Notes: generated by a model from the letters alone, not told the origin. Positions 18,454-26,630 are shown, numbered from the stretch's first letter. The stretch is 64,000 nucleotides of DNA from SIG565 sp045646145 (GCA_045646145.1 JAZRKE010000044.1:1-64000); one strand, 5' to 3'. A program made the numbers and translations.

Positions 18454-18867
18454 ATGATTTTGATTTCTTGTGTTGATGAGCATATGGGCATTATGTTTAA
18501 CGGTAGAAGACAAAGCCAAGATAGTGCTTTGCGTGAAAGAATAGTTCAGATTTCATCCAAATCTAAACTTTGGATGAACCGATATTCTGAAACACAGTTC
18601 AAAGAAAACAATGAATCACACATTAATATTTCAGATTACTTTTTGAATGAAGTTGTTAGCGGTGAATTTTGCTTTGTAGAGGATAAGCGAGTGAAAAAAT
18701 ATGAATCTTCTATTGAAATTATAATTCTTTACAAATGGAATAAATCCTATCCTTCAGATATGTTTTTTGATATTGACTTAAGTGAATGGAAGTGTGTAAG
18801 GTCAACAGATTTTGCAGGAAGTTCTCACGAAAGAATTACAGAGGAGATATACACTAGAAATGATTAG
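18454..18867 (+). CDS. Conserved protein often mis-named ribonuclease Z
   Basis: The 137-residue protein has MILISCVDEHMGIMFNGRRQ at the N-terminus, then LWMNRYSETQF, GEFCFVED, IIILYKWNKSYPSDMFF and a C-terminal FAGSSHERITEEIY. This is a recognisable Firmicutes family whose database name (ribonuclease Z) is not supported: it lacks the metallo-beta-lactamase HxHxDH motif. The RRQS, WNR-like and SSHE residues are probably functional. It overlaps the next gene by 8 bp and is translationally coupled to the secreted nuclease, so both may act on nucleic acid. The function is unknown. Confidence 0.75.
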   Translation: MILISCVDEHMGIMFNGRRQSQDSALRERIVQISSKSKLWMNRYSETQFKENNESHINISDYFLNEVVSGEFCFVEDKRVKKYESSIEIIILYKWNKSYPSDMFFDIDLSEWKCVRSTDFAGSSHERITEEIYTRND

Positions 18868-20044
18868 TTTTGTCAAAAAGTTGTTTGAAAAATATAAAAC
18901 TCTTAAAAAGTATCCTAAATTCATTATAACTACAGTTTTTTCTTGTCTTTTAGTTAGCTCTTTGATTTTTGATTGGGCAATGATTGAAGTGATTAGAAAT
19001 CCTGAAGATTATACAACAACCAGTTTAATGGAAACAGTTATTGAATCTCAAAAACACTTATATGAAACTTCATCTGATGAGCAATCTACTGTTACAGATA
19101 TACAATCAGAAATTAATAATAGTTTGGAGATAATATTAAGCACCTCTGCAGATATACCAAGCTCATACTACACAAAAGAAAATCACACTCAATTAGCTGC
19201 TATTGGTAAGAATGCATTATCTGATATCCCTTCTTTTAAGGATAAACCATATGTTGTTTTAAATAACAATCAACCTTATTTTGAGTCTTCGGATTATACT
19301 ACTGATTCGTTTGAATATTACAGTTCACTTGATAATCAAGGTCGTTGCGGTGTTGTGTACGCTTGTATAGGAAAAGATATAATGCCAACCGGAGAACGAG
19401 GCGAAACTGGTCAAATAAAACCTACAGGATGGCATACTGTAAAGTACGATATTGTTGATGGAAAGTTTTTGTATAACCGTTGTCACTTGATAGGTTGGCA
19501 ACTTACAGGCGAAACTTCAAATGAAAGGAATTTAATAACTGGAACACGGTACTTGAACATTCAAGGAATGCTGCCATTTGAAAACATGGTTGCGGACTAT
19601 ATAAAAGAAACTGAAAATCATGTATTATATCGTGTAACACCTTGCTTTGAAAAAAACAATCTTTTGGCACACGGAGTACAGATAGAAGCTTATTCCGTTG
19701 AAGATGATGGCGCAGGTATTTGCTTTAATGTTTTTTGCTACAATGCCCAACCGGGTATAACTATTGACTATTCTTCGGGAAACAGCAAGTTGATAAATGA
19801 CACTTCTGAAAATACCACTCCAAAAATCACAGAAAAAGTCAGTAAATCAACAACTCAAAAACCTACATCTAATAGTTCGGTAGAAAAGGCAGATTATGTG
19901 GCAAACACTAACACAGGTAAATTCCATTACCCAAGCTGTTCATCTGTTGACGATATGAAAGAGGAAAACAAGATGTTATTCAATGGAACACGAGATGAAT
20001 TGGTTTCGGATGGATACATACCATGTAAACGTTGTTGTCCATAA
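18860..20044 (+). CDS. Membrane-anchored DNA/RNA non-specific endonuclease (DNA-entry type) with Ada-like zinc module
   Basis: About 394 residues if started at 18860. I choose this ATG because the longer frame from 18812 begins deep inside the upstream gene. A membrane helix (about 18-40) is followed by a Ser/Thr-rich linker and a beta-beta-alpha-metal nuclease domain (about 110-310) with NRCHLIGWQL (RxHL catalytic His), GETSNERNLITGT and GMLPFENMVADYI, as in Streptococcus EndA-type nucleases. A C-terminal module (FHYPSC then CKRCCP) resembles the Ada Cys-4 zinc domain. It probably degrades DNA outside the cell or at its surface, for nutrient use, competence or competition. Cys replaces the more usual Ser or Gly before the catalytic His. 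Confidence 0.85.
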   Translation: MISFVKKLFEKYKTLKKYPKFIITTVFSCLLVSSLIFDWAMIEVIRNPEDYTTTSLMETVIESQKHLYETSSDEQSTVTDIQSEINNSLEIILSTSADIPSSYYTKENHTQLAAIGKNALSDIPSFKDKPYVVLNNNQPYFESSDYTTDSFEYYSSLDNQGRCGVVYACIGKDIMPTGERGETGQIKPTGWHTVKYDIVDGKFLYNRCHLIGWQLTGETSNERNLITGTRYLNIQGMLPFENMVADYIKETENHVLYRVTPCFEKNNLLAHGVQIEAYSVEDDGAGICFNVFCYNAQPGITIDYSSGNSKLINDTSENTTPKITEKVSKSTTQKPTSNSSVEKADYVANTNTGKFHYPSCSSVDDMKEENKMLFNGTRDELVSDGYIPCKRCCP

Positions 20045-20057
20045 ATAAATCATATTG

Positions 20058-20093
20058 AAAAGGAAAGCAATTTATTATTGCTTTCCTTTTTTT
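20058..20093 (+). terminator. Rho-independent terminator
   Basis: A 13-bp stem (20058-20070 with 20078-20090) ending in a T tract, 14 bp after the nuclease stop codon. Confidence 0.92.
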
Positions 20094-20102
20094 AAAAAAT
20101 TA

Positions 20103-20132
20103 TGTAATCTTTTGTTGTTTTTTAGTATATGT
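20103..20132 (+). promoter_or_regulatory. Shared promoter-like motif, copy 4 (nucleosidase/NTPase pair)
   Basis: TGTAATC (20103-20109), 17-bp spacer, ATATGT (20127-20132), just after a terminator and 42 bp before the nucleosidase start. Its position between terminator and gene makes it the probable promoter of the two-gene unit. Confidence 0.65.
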
Positions 20133-20174
20133 TTTTAGGGAGACTTTTAAATAATAAAAAATGAGGTAAAAATT

Positions 20175-21374
20175 ATGGACTTTATTAAAGACATTGACGA
20201 GAAAGAAAAAAAAGAGCTTGTAAAAAACATTACTGATTTTTATAATCAAAACAAAGAAAACTGTGACCAATATTATGAAATAGCTCGTTCAACTAAAGGA
20301 ATATATACAGAGATTAAATGTGAAAAAGAGTATAAAGAATATTTAGTTAAATCTTCAGTAGTTATTCTTACTGCAAACCCATTTGAAAAGAATATTTTAC
20401 ATATGATTGCTAAAGGGAAAAATAAAATTAAACACATTCAGGTAAATTGTTCTAATAACGAATCTTGTCCGTTGCATATAAACATCTATTTCTTTTCAAT
20501 TGGTGAGTTCAATGTTATGCATTTAGAAGGAGCTCAAACTGGTTCCTATTCTATTGGTGGTTCAGCGGATTTGGTTAGATATGTTATTGGCAATCCTTTT
20601 TGTTACCCTTCTTGTATCATTTCTTTTGGAATTTGTTTTGGAAATGATTATAAAAAGCAATCATTGGGTGATACAATTATTTCTAGGAAAGTTTACCCAT
20701 ATTTTATTTCTGCTAAAGTTAACGACTTGGGATTAACAATAGCTGATAACAATATTTTTAAGATTAACGATAAATTAGATTCACGTCTAAAGTTTCTTGA
20801 AGGACAAAACTATTTTGAGTCAGATCATGTTTTTTATGGCAATATAATAACTGGTGAAGCTGTAATAAACAATGCGATTGTCAAAGAAATATTTACGAAA
20901 GCTGCGACTAACCAACCAATACTGGGTGGAGAAATGGAAAGTTATGGCTTATTTAAAGAATGTCAAGGTTTTTCTTTTTCATTACCATGTTTAACCTTGA
21001 AGTCCATTTGTGACTGGGGTGTAGCCAAAAACATAGATGACTTTATAGAATATGAATATCCTGATAATTTGAAAGATAGAATCCAAGCCTATACTGCTAA
21101 AATAGCATACGATGTTTTGGAAAAACTGTTTTGTGCATATGCGGGTATATTGGACAAATCAATATATGACAAATATTTAGAAAGTATAAAAAATTTAAAG
21201 ACCAACAAAAGCTATGCATTGACAGAGGGTGCTTTAAAAAGAATTACTAAAAATCATCAATCTGATTATGGTAAAACAATTTTTCCTGACTGTATAGATT
21301 TTTTAATCTCTCTGTTCGTTTCAGAGAAAATTTTAGGAAAAACTGATTCAAAAAATGTATATAAAATAAATTGA
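20175..21374 (+). CDS. Nucleoside phosphorylase/nucleosidase-fold protein, candidate defence effector
   Basis: The 399-residue protein contains a PNP/UDP (MTA/SAH nucleosidase) superfamily domain from about 60 to 320. IISFGICFGND (149-158) is the usual glycine-rich strand-loop, GGEMESYGLF (about 251-260) matches the conserved ribose-binding M-E motif, and LKSICDWG (about 275-282) provides the catalytic Asp. The variant resembles nucleosidase effector domains paired with NTPases in immune-type systems rather than housekeeping Pfs, which is shorter (about 230 residues). The C-terminal 80 residues are extra. It is 18 bp ahead of the NTPase gene and shares its promoter and terminator. Predicted activity is cleavage of a purine nucleoside or nucleotide. 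Confidence 0.8.
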   Translation: MDFIKDIDEKEKKELVKNITDFYNQNKENCDQYYEIARSTKGIYTEIKCEKEYKEYLVKSSVVILTANPFEKNILHMIAKGKNKIKHIQVNCSNNESCPLHINIYFFSIGEFNVMHLEGAQTGSYSIGGSADLVRYVIGNPFCYPSCIISFGICFGNDYKKQSLGDTIISRKVYPYFISAKVNDLGLTIADNNIFKINDKLDSRLKFLEGQNYFESDHVFYGNIITGEAVINNAIVKEIFTKAATNQPILGGEMESYGLFKECQGFSFSLPCLTLKSICDWGVAKNIDDFIEYEYPDNLKDRIQAYTAKIAYDVLEKLFCAYAGILDKSIYDKYLESIKNLKTNKSYALTEGALKRITKNHQSDYGKTIFPDCIDFLISLFVSEKILGKTDSKNVYKIN

Positions 21375-21392
21375 AAGGATGTTATATATTTT

Positions 21393-23657
21393 ATGTCGGA
21401 AAATATAATAAAGATAACAATAAATAATCTGTTAAAAGCTGATTCTTTTACCCAAGATTATACAGTCGTGGACACTATGTCTGCTGATAATGATCGAAAA
21501 TTAATAGAGAATAACCAAGTTTTTTTTGAACATATATATGAAGGTAAGCAACATTATCTAACGATAAACGGTGAGAATTATTTTGGTAAGAAAATTGATG
21601 ATTGGATGCGAAAAGAAGTTGAGCAATCAAATAATAGCCTTTTATTGATTGTTGAAGGTTACGCAGGTTGTGGCAAATCAACATGGGTCCAGTCATTTTT
21701 GTATAACCACTTTGGTAACGAAAACTACAAATACAGTTATTATAATTATGATGTTGGAACACATTATAGTGAATGTGACAAAACAAATCCTATTAAAGAA
21801 TTTATATTAAATGGATTAATTGAACAGATGGCTAATGTGTTGCTTACTAAAGATGGCGAAGAAATCTTTAAAATATTTAAAGATTTAACCATTAATCCGA
21901 AACTTGAAGGTCTTGATGTTAATAGGGGTCTTTGGATGTCTTTTTCAAACACTGAATCTGTTAATACAAGTGTTGAAAAGCTTTGTGAACATCCGGAAAA
22001 TCTGAAATCGGCATTTACAGATTTTTTTATTTCTATTTATACACAACTTCAGAATGAAGAATTCAACATTTACAGACTTTTATGTTTGGATTATTTGTGG
22101 AGATTAGCTCAATATATTGTTAATCCTAACAAGTACAGAAACAATTTATATGTTTGTTATGATAATTTAGATGCAATCTATAACAACAATATATTATGTG
22201 AATTCAGAGATAAGCTGATTATTTTCAGATATAATTTATCAATATTTATTAATGCTTTAAACGAAATTAAATATTGCAGATTTAAAATTCCTCCTTTTAT
22301 TATTTTTACAACATATCGCAAAATAACCGAAAGTCGAACTAGAAGTTCAAATTTGGAAATGGTAGATGACACAAAAAACGATAAAAGATTTGTAAAAAAC
22401 ATTGAAATTTCTAATTTATATAATTATCAGGAAATTGTTAAGAGACGTATAAACCATTTTAGAAAAAAACTTGATTCTGATAATATAGGCGGTGAAATGA
22501 CAAATGTTTTAATGTCTCAAATGCTTGATATTGAAGAATTATTGACTGTGGATTTCTTTTCTAAAGGTTATTCTAAATTGTGGAATAACAATTTCCGTTC
22601 TTGTAGTAATGTTCTGTCTAGAATAATTGAAAAATATGATGATGATGTTCAAAAATGCAAAGATTTGATAAAAGCGAAATCTGATGGATTTAATGACACA
22701 AAATCATGTTATTATGGAGCAAGTTCGGTTTTTTTGAATGTTATATGTAAAGTTTTATGTGAAGAAAGAATTTGGGATCCTGATCATCTTGATCTTGTAA
22801 ATCATACAAGAGAAGCATCTGCTCAAAAAACATCTCTTTCAAGACTTATACTTACCCTTCTCTCCAATAACGAAAACATATCTATACCTATTTCATATGT
22901 TTTTGAAAAATTTGAGAAAGTTTTTGATTATAAATATATTTGTAAAGTTATGGGACAGATGCTGACAAGAGCTCCTGATGAAATATGGAGAAGACCTATA
23001 TATTACTCAAAAAATTCTTTCGTCAATGAAAGTCAGATATTTGATGATCTTTTAAATCAACACTGTTTATCAGATAAAGGTGAAACAAACTCACTAGTTG
23101 AGTTCGCCATTTGCGAAAGTGGAAAAACATTTATTGAAAAAATTGTTCCTCATTTTGAATTTTATTCTGCAAGATTAACATCGATGCAACCTTCACTTTA
23201 TTGTATTGATGCTTATGAAGATTTGGAAACAGTTTTATCTACGGTTTTTTGTCAGATTAGCAATTGTGCCTCAAATCAAAAGGACTTTATAAACGATTAC
23301 ATTGATAAATATGGTATTGATATTGAAAAGTATATGCAGCTTGATTTCCACCCTAAAACAAACAAAAAAAATAGTCAGTTACATATTGAAAGAATTATCT
23401 TTTCTCATATTTCTTACTTGAATTATTATAGATTGCACTTGATTAATAGTGATAGTAATGATGAAAAATCGGAAAAAACAATTAAATTTAATGATATTGT
23501 TCTTTTATACATATCACAATATCTGGAATTGTATTTTAACCATATTGTAAGTTTTTCTTCCGAAAGAAAGCAAATTGCTGAAACTATGAAAGTGAAAGTT
23601 GATAAAGCGATTAATGGCGAAGAAAATATGAGGTATATTTCAATAGATGTTGATTAA
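21393..23657 (+). CDS. P-loop NTPase (AAA/STAND-like), partner of the nucleosidase
   Basis: The 754-residue protein has a Walker A motif VEGYAGCGKST (about 88-98), a Walker B-like strand VCYDNLDAI (about 254-262) and a sensor-like IIFTTYRK (about 305), followed by a long helical C-terminal region without clear repeats. Large size, a single NTPase domain and helical C-terminus resemble KAP- or STAND-type regulatory ATPases that recognise an invader and switch on an effector. It follows the nucleosidase by 18 bp and ends at a terminator, so the two form a closed unit. No trans-membrane segment was seen. It could instead be an unusual AAA regulator with another role. Confidence 0.75.
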   Translation: MSENIIKITINNLLKADSFTQDYTVVDTMSADNDRKLIENNQVFFEHIYEGKQHYLTINGENYFGKKIDDWMRKEVEQSNNSLLLIVEGYAGCGKSTWVQSFLYNHFGNENYKYSYYNYDVGTHYSECDKTNPIKEFILNGLIEQMANVLLTKDGEEIFKIFKDLTINPKLEGLDVNRGLWMSFSNTESVNTSVEKLCEHPENLKSAFTDFFISIYTQLQNEEFNIYRLLCLDYLWRLAQYIVNPNKYRNNLYVCYDNLDAIYNNNILCEFRDKLIIFRYNLSIFINALNEIKYCRFKIPPFIIFTTYRKITESRTRSSNLEMVDDTKNDKRFVKNIEISNLYNYQEIVKRRINHFRKKLDSDNIGGEMTNVLMSQMLDIEELLTVDFFSKGYSKLWNNNFRSCSNVLSRIIEKYDDDVQKCKDLIKAKSDGFNDTKSCYYGASSVFLNVICKVLCEERIWDPDHLDLVNHTREASAQKTSLSRLILTLLSNNENISIPISYVFEKFEKVFDYKYICKVMGQMLTRAPDEIWRRPIYYSKNSFVNESQIFDDLLNQHCLSDKGETNSLVEFAICESGKTFIEKIVPHFEFYSARLTSMQPSLYCIDAYEDLETVLSTVFCQISNCASNQKDFINDYIDKYGIDIEKYMQLDFHPKTNKKNSQLHIERIIFSHISYLNYYRLHLINSDSNDEKSEKTIKFNDIVLLYISQYLELYFNHIVSFSSERKQIAETMKVKVDKAINGEENMRYISIDVD

Positions 23658-23678
23658 ATAGTATATGTATTAATAAAC

Positions 23679-23737
23679 AAGTCAGCAATGGATGACTTCT
23701 TAAGTAGAAGATTATCTGTTGTTGGCTTTTTCTTTTT
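23679..23737 (+). terminator. Rho-independent terminator of the nucleosidase/NTPase operon
   Basis: A long stem with wobble pairs (outer arms near 23681-23695 and 23711-23725, inner CTTCT/AGAAG at 23696-23710) followed by a T-rich tract to 23737. Confidence 0.75.
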
Positions 23738-23846
23738 AACAAGTGTAAACAATCTATGAACAGAGTATTAACTTTTTAGCAATTGTTGAAAAGTTTGCAA
23801 CTAATAAAGTTTATGTTTCTTTTACAGAATCCAGGAGAGGAGGTGT

Positions 23847-24191
23847 ATGGCTATTTCGAATTCATCAAAACGACAAGAGAAGATCCTTGAGATTTTAAGC
23901 ATTCGGCGTTTTGATACGATTGCTAATCTGGCTGATGAGTTTGGAGTTAGTCGATACACCATAATGAGAGATATTAGAATCTTGATTGAATATTCTCCTA
24001 TTTATACTGTGAGAGGCCCGGCTGGCGGTGTTTATTTTGAAAAAGATTGTTTTTACACAAAAAGTGAATATGCAGCAAATAGATATTTGTCGGACAAGCA
24101 AGAGAAAACCATTCGAGATATAATTGAAGGTTTACCTCCTAATATTTCGGAATTACATAGTATATTAATTGATTTTGCTAGACCTAAATAG
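23847..24191 (+). CDS. DeoR/HTH_11-type helix-turn-helix regulator
   Basis: This 114-residue protein has a winged-helix domain (about 5-60): QEKILEILSIRRFDTIANLA, FGVSRYTIMRDIRIL, then a wing with VRGPAGGVYF. This is the DeoR/HTH_11 pattern without a sugar-phosphate sensor domain, so it is a short regulator common in mobile elements. The C-terminal part (LSDKQEKTIRDIIEGL) is helical. It lies upstream of xis and int and may regulate excision. The ribosome-binding site GAGGAGG is strong. The nearest genes on either side are separated by hairpins. Confidence 0.8.
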   Translation: MAISNSSKRQEKILEILSIRRFDTIANLADEFGVSRYTIMRDIRILIEYSPIYTVRGPAGGVYFEKDCFYTKSEYAANRYLSDKQEKTIRDIIEGLPPNISELHSILIDFARPK

Positions 24192-24590
24192 ATATCTGCT
24201 TTCTCCTCCATTGAACATGAAAAAAGAAGTTCTTTTCATCTCAACCCAAAGGAGAAATGATATAATTTTTATCTTTTTAGCAGGTAACAGTTTAATTCCT
24301 GCTAACTAGATTATTTGAACATTGACAATAAAATAAAAAATTATTCTTGCAACAAATTCAAGAGATGAGCCTTTTTGAAAGATACGCCATGACCATTAGC
24401 GAGCGAGAAATATCTTATTCAAAAGAATCAATTTGCAACTGATTTGGCGATGATATCCTTGGATAGAAAACTCTCCATCGGCTGTATTTCGAGCGTGATA
24501 ACAACCGTCGCAAGATACAGGGTGCGTGACCTCGTAAGTAAATCGGGGGTGTAAAACGAGTGCAGAAGCAAAACTGCAGCTTGAATAATT
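24192..24590. other. Non-coding stretch with hairpin and possible excisionase remnant
   Basis: About 400 bp without a supported gene. It contains a hairpin TTAGCAGG (24277-24284)/CCTGCTAA (24298-24305) and a 25-codon frame (24365-24442) whose peptide SLFERYAMTISERE resembles the start of Tn916-type Xis (WERYTLTIEEA pattern) before it stops. The rest (24443-24590) is more GC-rich than its surroundings and shows no gene I can defend. It may be debris of an older recombination module. Confidence 0.4.
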
Positions 24591-24649
24591 AGAACAAAGG
24601 CAGAAAAATATGTCAGTGGTATTGGGACATATTTTTGTGCTTTTGTTCT
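24591..24649 (+). repeat. 24-bp imperfect inverted repeat upstream of xis
   Basis: Arms 24591-24614 and 24626-24649 match at 22 of 24 positions (AGAACAAA...AAAAATATGTC against its complement) around an 11-nt loop. It ends 33 bp before the xis start. It could be a terminator for upstream transcription, an Xis/Int binding site or an RNA hairpin. The T content of the descending arm allows terminator function. Confidence 0.7.
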
Positions 24650-24681
24650 ATACAATTTGATTACTTATGTGGAGTGATTTT

Positions 24682-24894
24682 ATGAACAGTTTGTTTGATA
24701 AGCAACTTTCCAACAATTCATCAAGAGTGTATTCGGATGTAATGAGTGTTGAAGAGATGTGTTCTTTTTTGAAGATTAGCAAAAAAACCGGGTATAAACT
24801 TTTAAGAGAAGAAAAAATAAAAAGCCTACGAATTGGCAGGATATATAGAATTTCTAAAATTCATATTTATGCTTATTTAAATTGCAATATGTGA
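24682..24894 (+). CDS. xis: Excisionase (Xis), MerR-like HTH
   Basis: The protein has about 70 residues with a HTH_17 excisionase-type domain: VMSVEEMCSFLKISKKTGYK, LLREEKIKSLRIGRIYRIS and a final helix. Such proteins bend DNA at the attachment site and push the integrase towards excision. I choose the ATG at 24682, which has GGAG at 7 nt, instead of the ATG at 24667 that precedes it. It sits 88 bp before int, in the usual xis-int order. Confidence 0.8.
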   Translation: MNSLFDKQLSNNSSRVYSDVMSVEEMCSFLKISKKTGYKLLREEKIKSLRIGRIYRISKIHIYAYLNCNM

Positions 24895-24982
24895 CATCGT
24901 TGTGTTTTGTTTTAAACCTTACTATAATGGTTACATAAACATTCAATAACAATGTGCTACATAAAAAAGGAGGTTAAACAGA

Positions 24983-26158
24983 TTGGTAGCAGGACATCTT
25001 TCTGAAAAGAAAGGTTATTATTATGCGGTAATTAGTTTTAACGATATCCAAGGAAAACGAAAGACAAAATGGTATTCAACCGGTCTTCCTGTGAAAGGTA
25101 ATAAAAAGAAAGCAGAAGCAATGCTTACTGACATCAGGTGTAATTTCAAAATTCCCAAAGGGAACGAATTGAATGATGATATGCTTTTTTCGGATTATCT
25201 TGAAGTATGGCTTACAATTGTAAAATCTACTGTAGCAGTTACAACATATTCATCATATTGCAGTATGGTAAGAAATATTATTGCGCCATTCTTCAAAGAA
25301 AAAAATATCACACTGCAGGATCTTAAAGCTAAGGATATTCAAGAGTTTTATTTACAACAACTTGAACGAGTGAAAGCAACGTCGGTAATTCATTACCATG
25401 CTAATATTCACAAGGCTTTGAAATATGCTGTGAAAATTGACCTGATAGATTCAAATCCTGCAGATAAAGTTGAACGTCCCAAAAAAGAAAAATTTGTAGC
25501 AAATTACTACAAATCGGAAGATATTAATAAGCTTCTTGAAGTTTCAAAAGGTACACACCTTGAAATCCCCGTGTTGCTTGCAGCATTTTATGGATTGAGA
25601 AGAAGTGAAGTTATCGGACTGAAATGGGATGCGATTGATTTTGAAAACAACACCATTGTCATAAAACACACAGTAACGAAAGCTATCATAGATGGTAAAC
25701 GAGAAACAATTATATCTGACACAACAAAAACCAAGTCAAGCAGAAGAAGTTTGCCGCTTGTTGATTTTGTCAAACAAAGGCTTTTATTGTTACAGCAAGA
25801 ACAAGAAAGAAACCGATATCTTTGTGGAAGATGCTATAACAATGAATACGACGGCTATTTATGCGTGAATGAAATCGGTGATATAATTTCTCCTGATTAT
25901 GTATCAAAAGCGTTTAAACAGCTTCTGAGAAGGAATAACCTTAAAGAAATTCGTTTTCACGATTTGAGACACAGCTGTGCCAGTATGCTTCTTGCAAACG
26001 GAGTTCCTATGAAACAGATTCAGGAATGGTTGGGTCATAGTGATTACTCAACAACTGCCAATTACTATGCGCATCTTGATTTCAGTTCAAAATTATTGTC
26101 TGCAGATGCGATGCTTTCGGGTCTTGGTATTGAAAAAACAGGAAGTTCAATATGTTGA
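24983..26158 (+). CDS. int: Tyrosine site-specific integrase
   Basis: The 391-residue protein starts with TTG, 9 nt after AAGGAGG. It has an arm-binding N-terminal domain (1-65, FNDIQGKRKTKWYSTGLPV), a SAM-like core-binding domain (66-165) and a catalytic domain (175-380). The last contains Arg in AAFYGLRRSEVIGLKW, His-Arg in RFHDLRHSCASML, His in EWLGHSDYSTT and the nucleophile in ANYYAHLD. It recombines the element at the tRNA-Ser fragment 115 bp downstream. The protein is full length. It resembles integrases of Clostridia ICEs and phages that use tRNA 3' ends. Confidence 0.93.
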   Translation: MVAGHLSEKKGYYYAVISFNDIQGKRKTKWYSTGLPVKGNKKKAEAMLTDIRCNFKIPKGNELNDDMLFSDYLEVWLTIVKSTVAVTTYSSYCSMVRNIIAPFFKEKNITLQDLKAKDIQEFYLQQLERVKATSVIHYHANIHKALKYAVKIDLIDSNPADKVERPKKEKFVANYYKSEDINKLLEVSKGTHLEIPVLLAAFYGLRRSEVIGLKWDAIDFENNTIVIKHTVTKAIIDGKRETIISDTTKTKSSRRSLPLVDFVKQRLLLLQQEQERNRYLCGRCYNNEYDGYLCVNEIGDIISPDYVSKAFKQLLRRNNLKEIRFHDLRHSCASMLLANGVPMKQIQEWLGHSDYSTTANYYAHLDFSSKLLSADAMLSGLGIEKTGSSIC

Positions 26159-26170
26159 GCTTGAGAAAGT

Positions 26171-26193
26171 GGAGAGAACTGTAGGAGAGAACT
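26171..26193 (+). repeat. Arm-type repeats left of the attachment core
   Basis: Two direct copies of GGAGAGAACT (26171-26180 and 26184-26193), three bp apart, between int and the tRNA fragment. Related copies (GAGAGAAC) occur right of the core at 26495-26534. Spaced direct repeats on both sides of a core are the usual binding sites for the N-terminal domain of tyrosine integrases. Confidence 0.65.
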
Positions 26194-26224
26194 CAATAAA
26201 ATGAGTGATTTTTCAAGGTTTTCT

Positions 26225-26268
26225 TAAAAAAATAAATCCCTCAAAAACCTAATGTTTTCAAGGGATTT
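26225..26268 (-). terminator. Terminator of the tRNA-Ser fragment (minus strand)
   Basis: AAATCCCT (26234-26241) pairs with AGGGATTT (26261-26268) with an A-rich/T-rich inner stem. On the minus strand it is followed by a T tract (26232-26226). It begins 4 bp after the CCA end of the tRNA fragment, as expected for a carried-over tRNA terminator. Confidence 0.75.
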
Positions 26269-26272
26269 GGTC

Positions 26273-26328
26273 TGGCGGAGAGTTAGGGATTCGAACCCTA
26301 GGTGAGTTTCCCCACACAGCATTTCGAG
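26273..26328 (-). other. Attachment site: 3' fragment of tRNA-Ser(CGA)
   Basis: The minus strand reads from the anticodon loop CTCGAAA (CGA anticodon) through the stem TGCTG, a long class II variable arm (TGTGGGGAAACTCAC), the T arm TAGGG-TTCGAAT-CCCTA and the acceptor ACTCTCC to G and an encoded CCA. The 5' half (acceptor, D arm, anticodon stem) is absent: upstream is unrelated AT-rich DNA. This is the core left by integration into a tRNA-Ser gene, not a working tRNA. Confidence 0.85.
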
Positions 26329-26338
26329 ATTTTTAGGT

Positions 26339-26540
26339 CAAATGGAACGTAGTGGAATTAAAAGGTACCAAATGGAACCAAGTGGAACTTGAAACTCTAA
26401 GAAAATCTACGTTTTTTATAACTCGAAGCCGCAAATGTCTTGATATATAAAGGGTTCGAATGCTTTGCCAAAATGTCATGAAAATGTGAATTTTGGAGAG
26501 AACTCCGAGAGAACAAAGAGAATTTCGAGAGAACAAATCC
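26339..26540. repeat. Right-arm repeats of the attachment region
   Basis: Two direct copies of a 20-bp unit reading AAATGGAAC-NN-AGTGGAA (26340-26358 and 26370-26388), then GAGAGAAC copies at 26497-26504, 26507-26514 and 26527-26534, the first within the full GGAGAGAACT seen left of the core. No gene is present between 26329 and 26630. The arrangement of core, left arm and right arm resembles a complete attP. Confidence 0.6.
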
Positions 26541-26630
26541 GTCATAATTACTCTCGAAATAATATTAGAGCGTTTCATCAGACAGCACATTGTTATTGAT
26601 GTTTAAATATGCTGAAAAGGTGAATTATAT

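Noticed and set aside
18454..18867. Annotation as ribonuclease Z
   Set aside because: The protein is 137 residues and lacks the HxHxDH metal motif of the real enzyme, although similar proteins carry this name.
20175..21374. Housekeeping MTA/SAH nucleosidase (Pfs)
   Set aside because: The protein is about 170 residues longer than Pfs, has extra ends, and is coupled to a large NTPase rather than to methionine-cycle genes.
24428..24655. A 75-residue minus-strand protein between the HTH regulator and xis
   Set aside because: No ribosome-binding site, it crosses the 24-bp inverted repeat, and no recognisable domain. The plus strand shows a broken Xis-like start instead.
26273..26328. A functional tRNA gene
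   Set aside because: Only the part from the anticodon loop to CCA is present. The sequence beyond (26329 on) does not complete the anticodon stem, D arm or acceptor stem.
26443..26460. Second tRNA fragment (GGGTTCGAATGC)
   Set aside because: It resembles a T loop, but no T-stem partner or acceptor end is found on either side.
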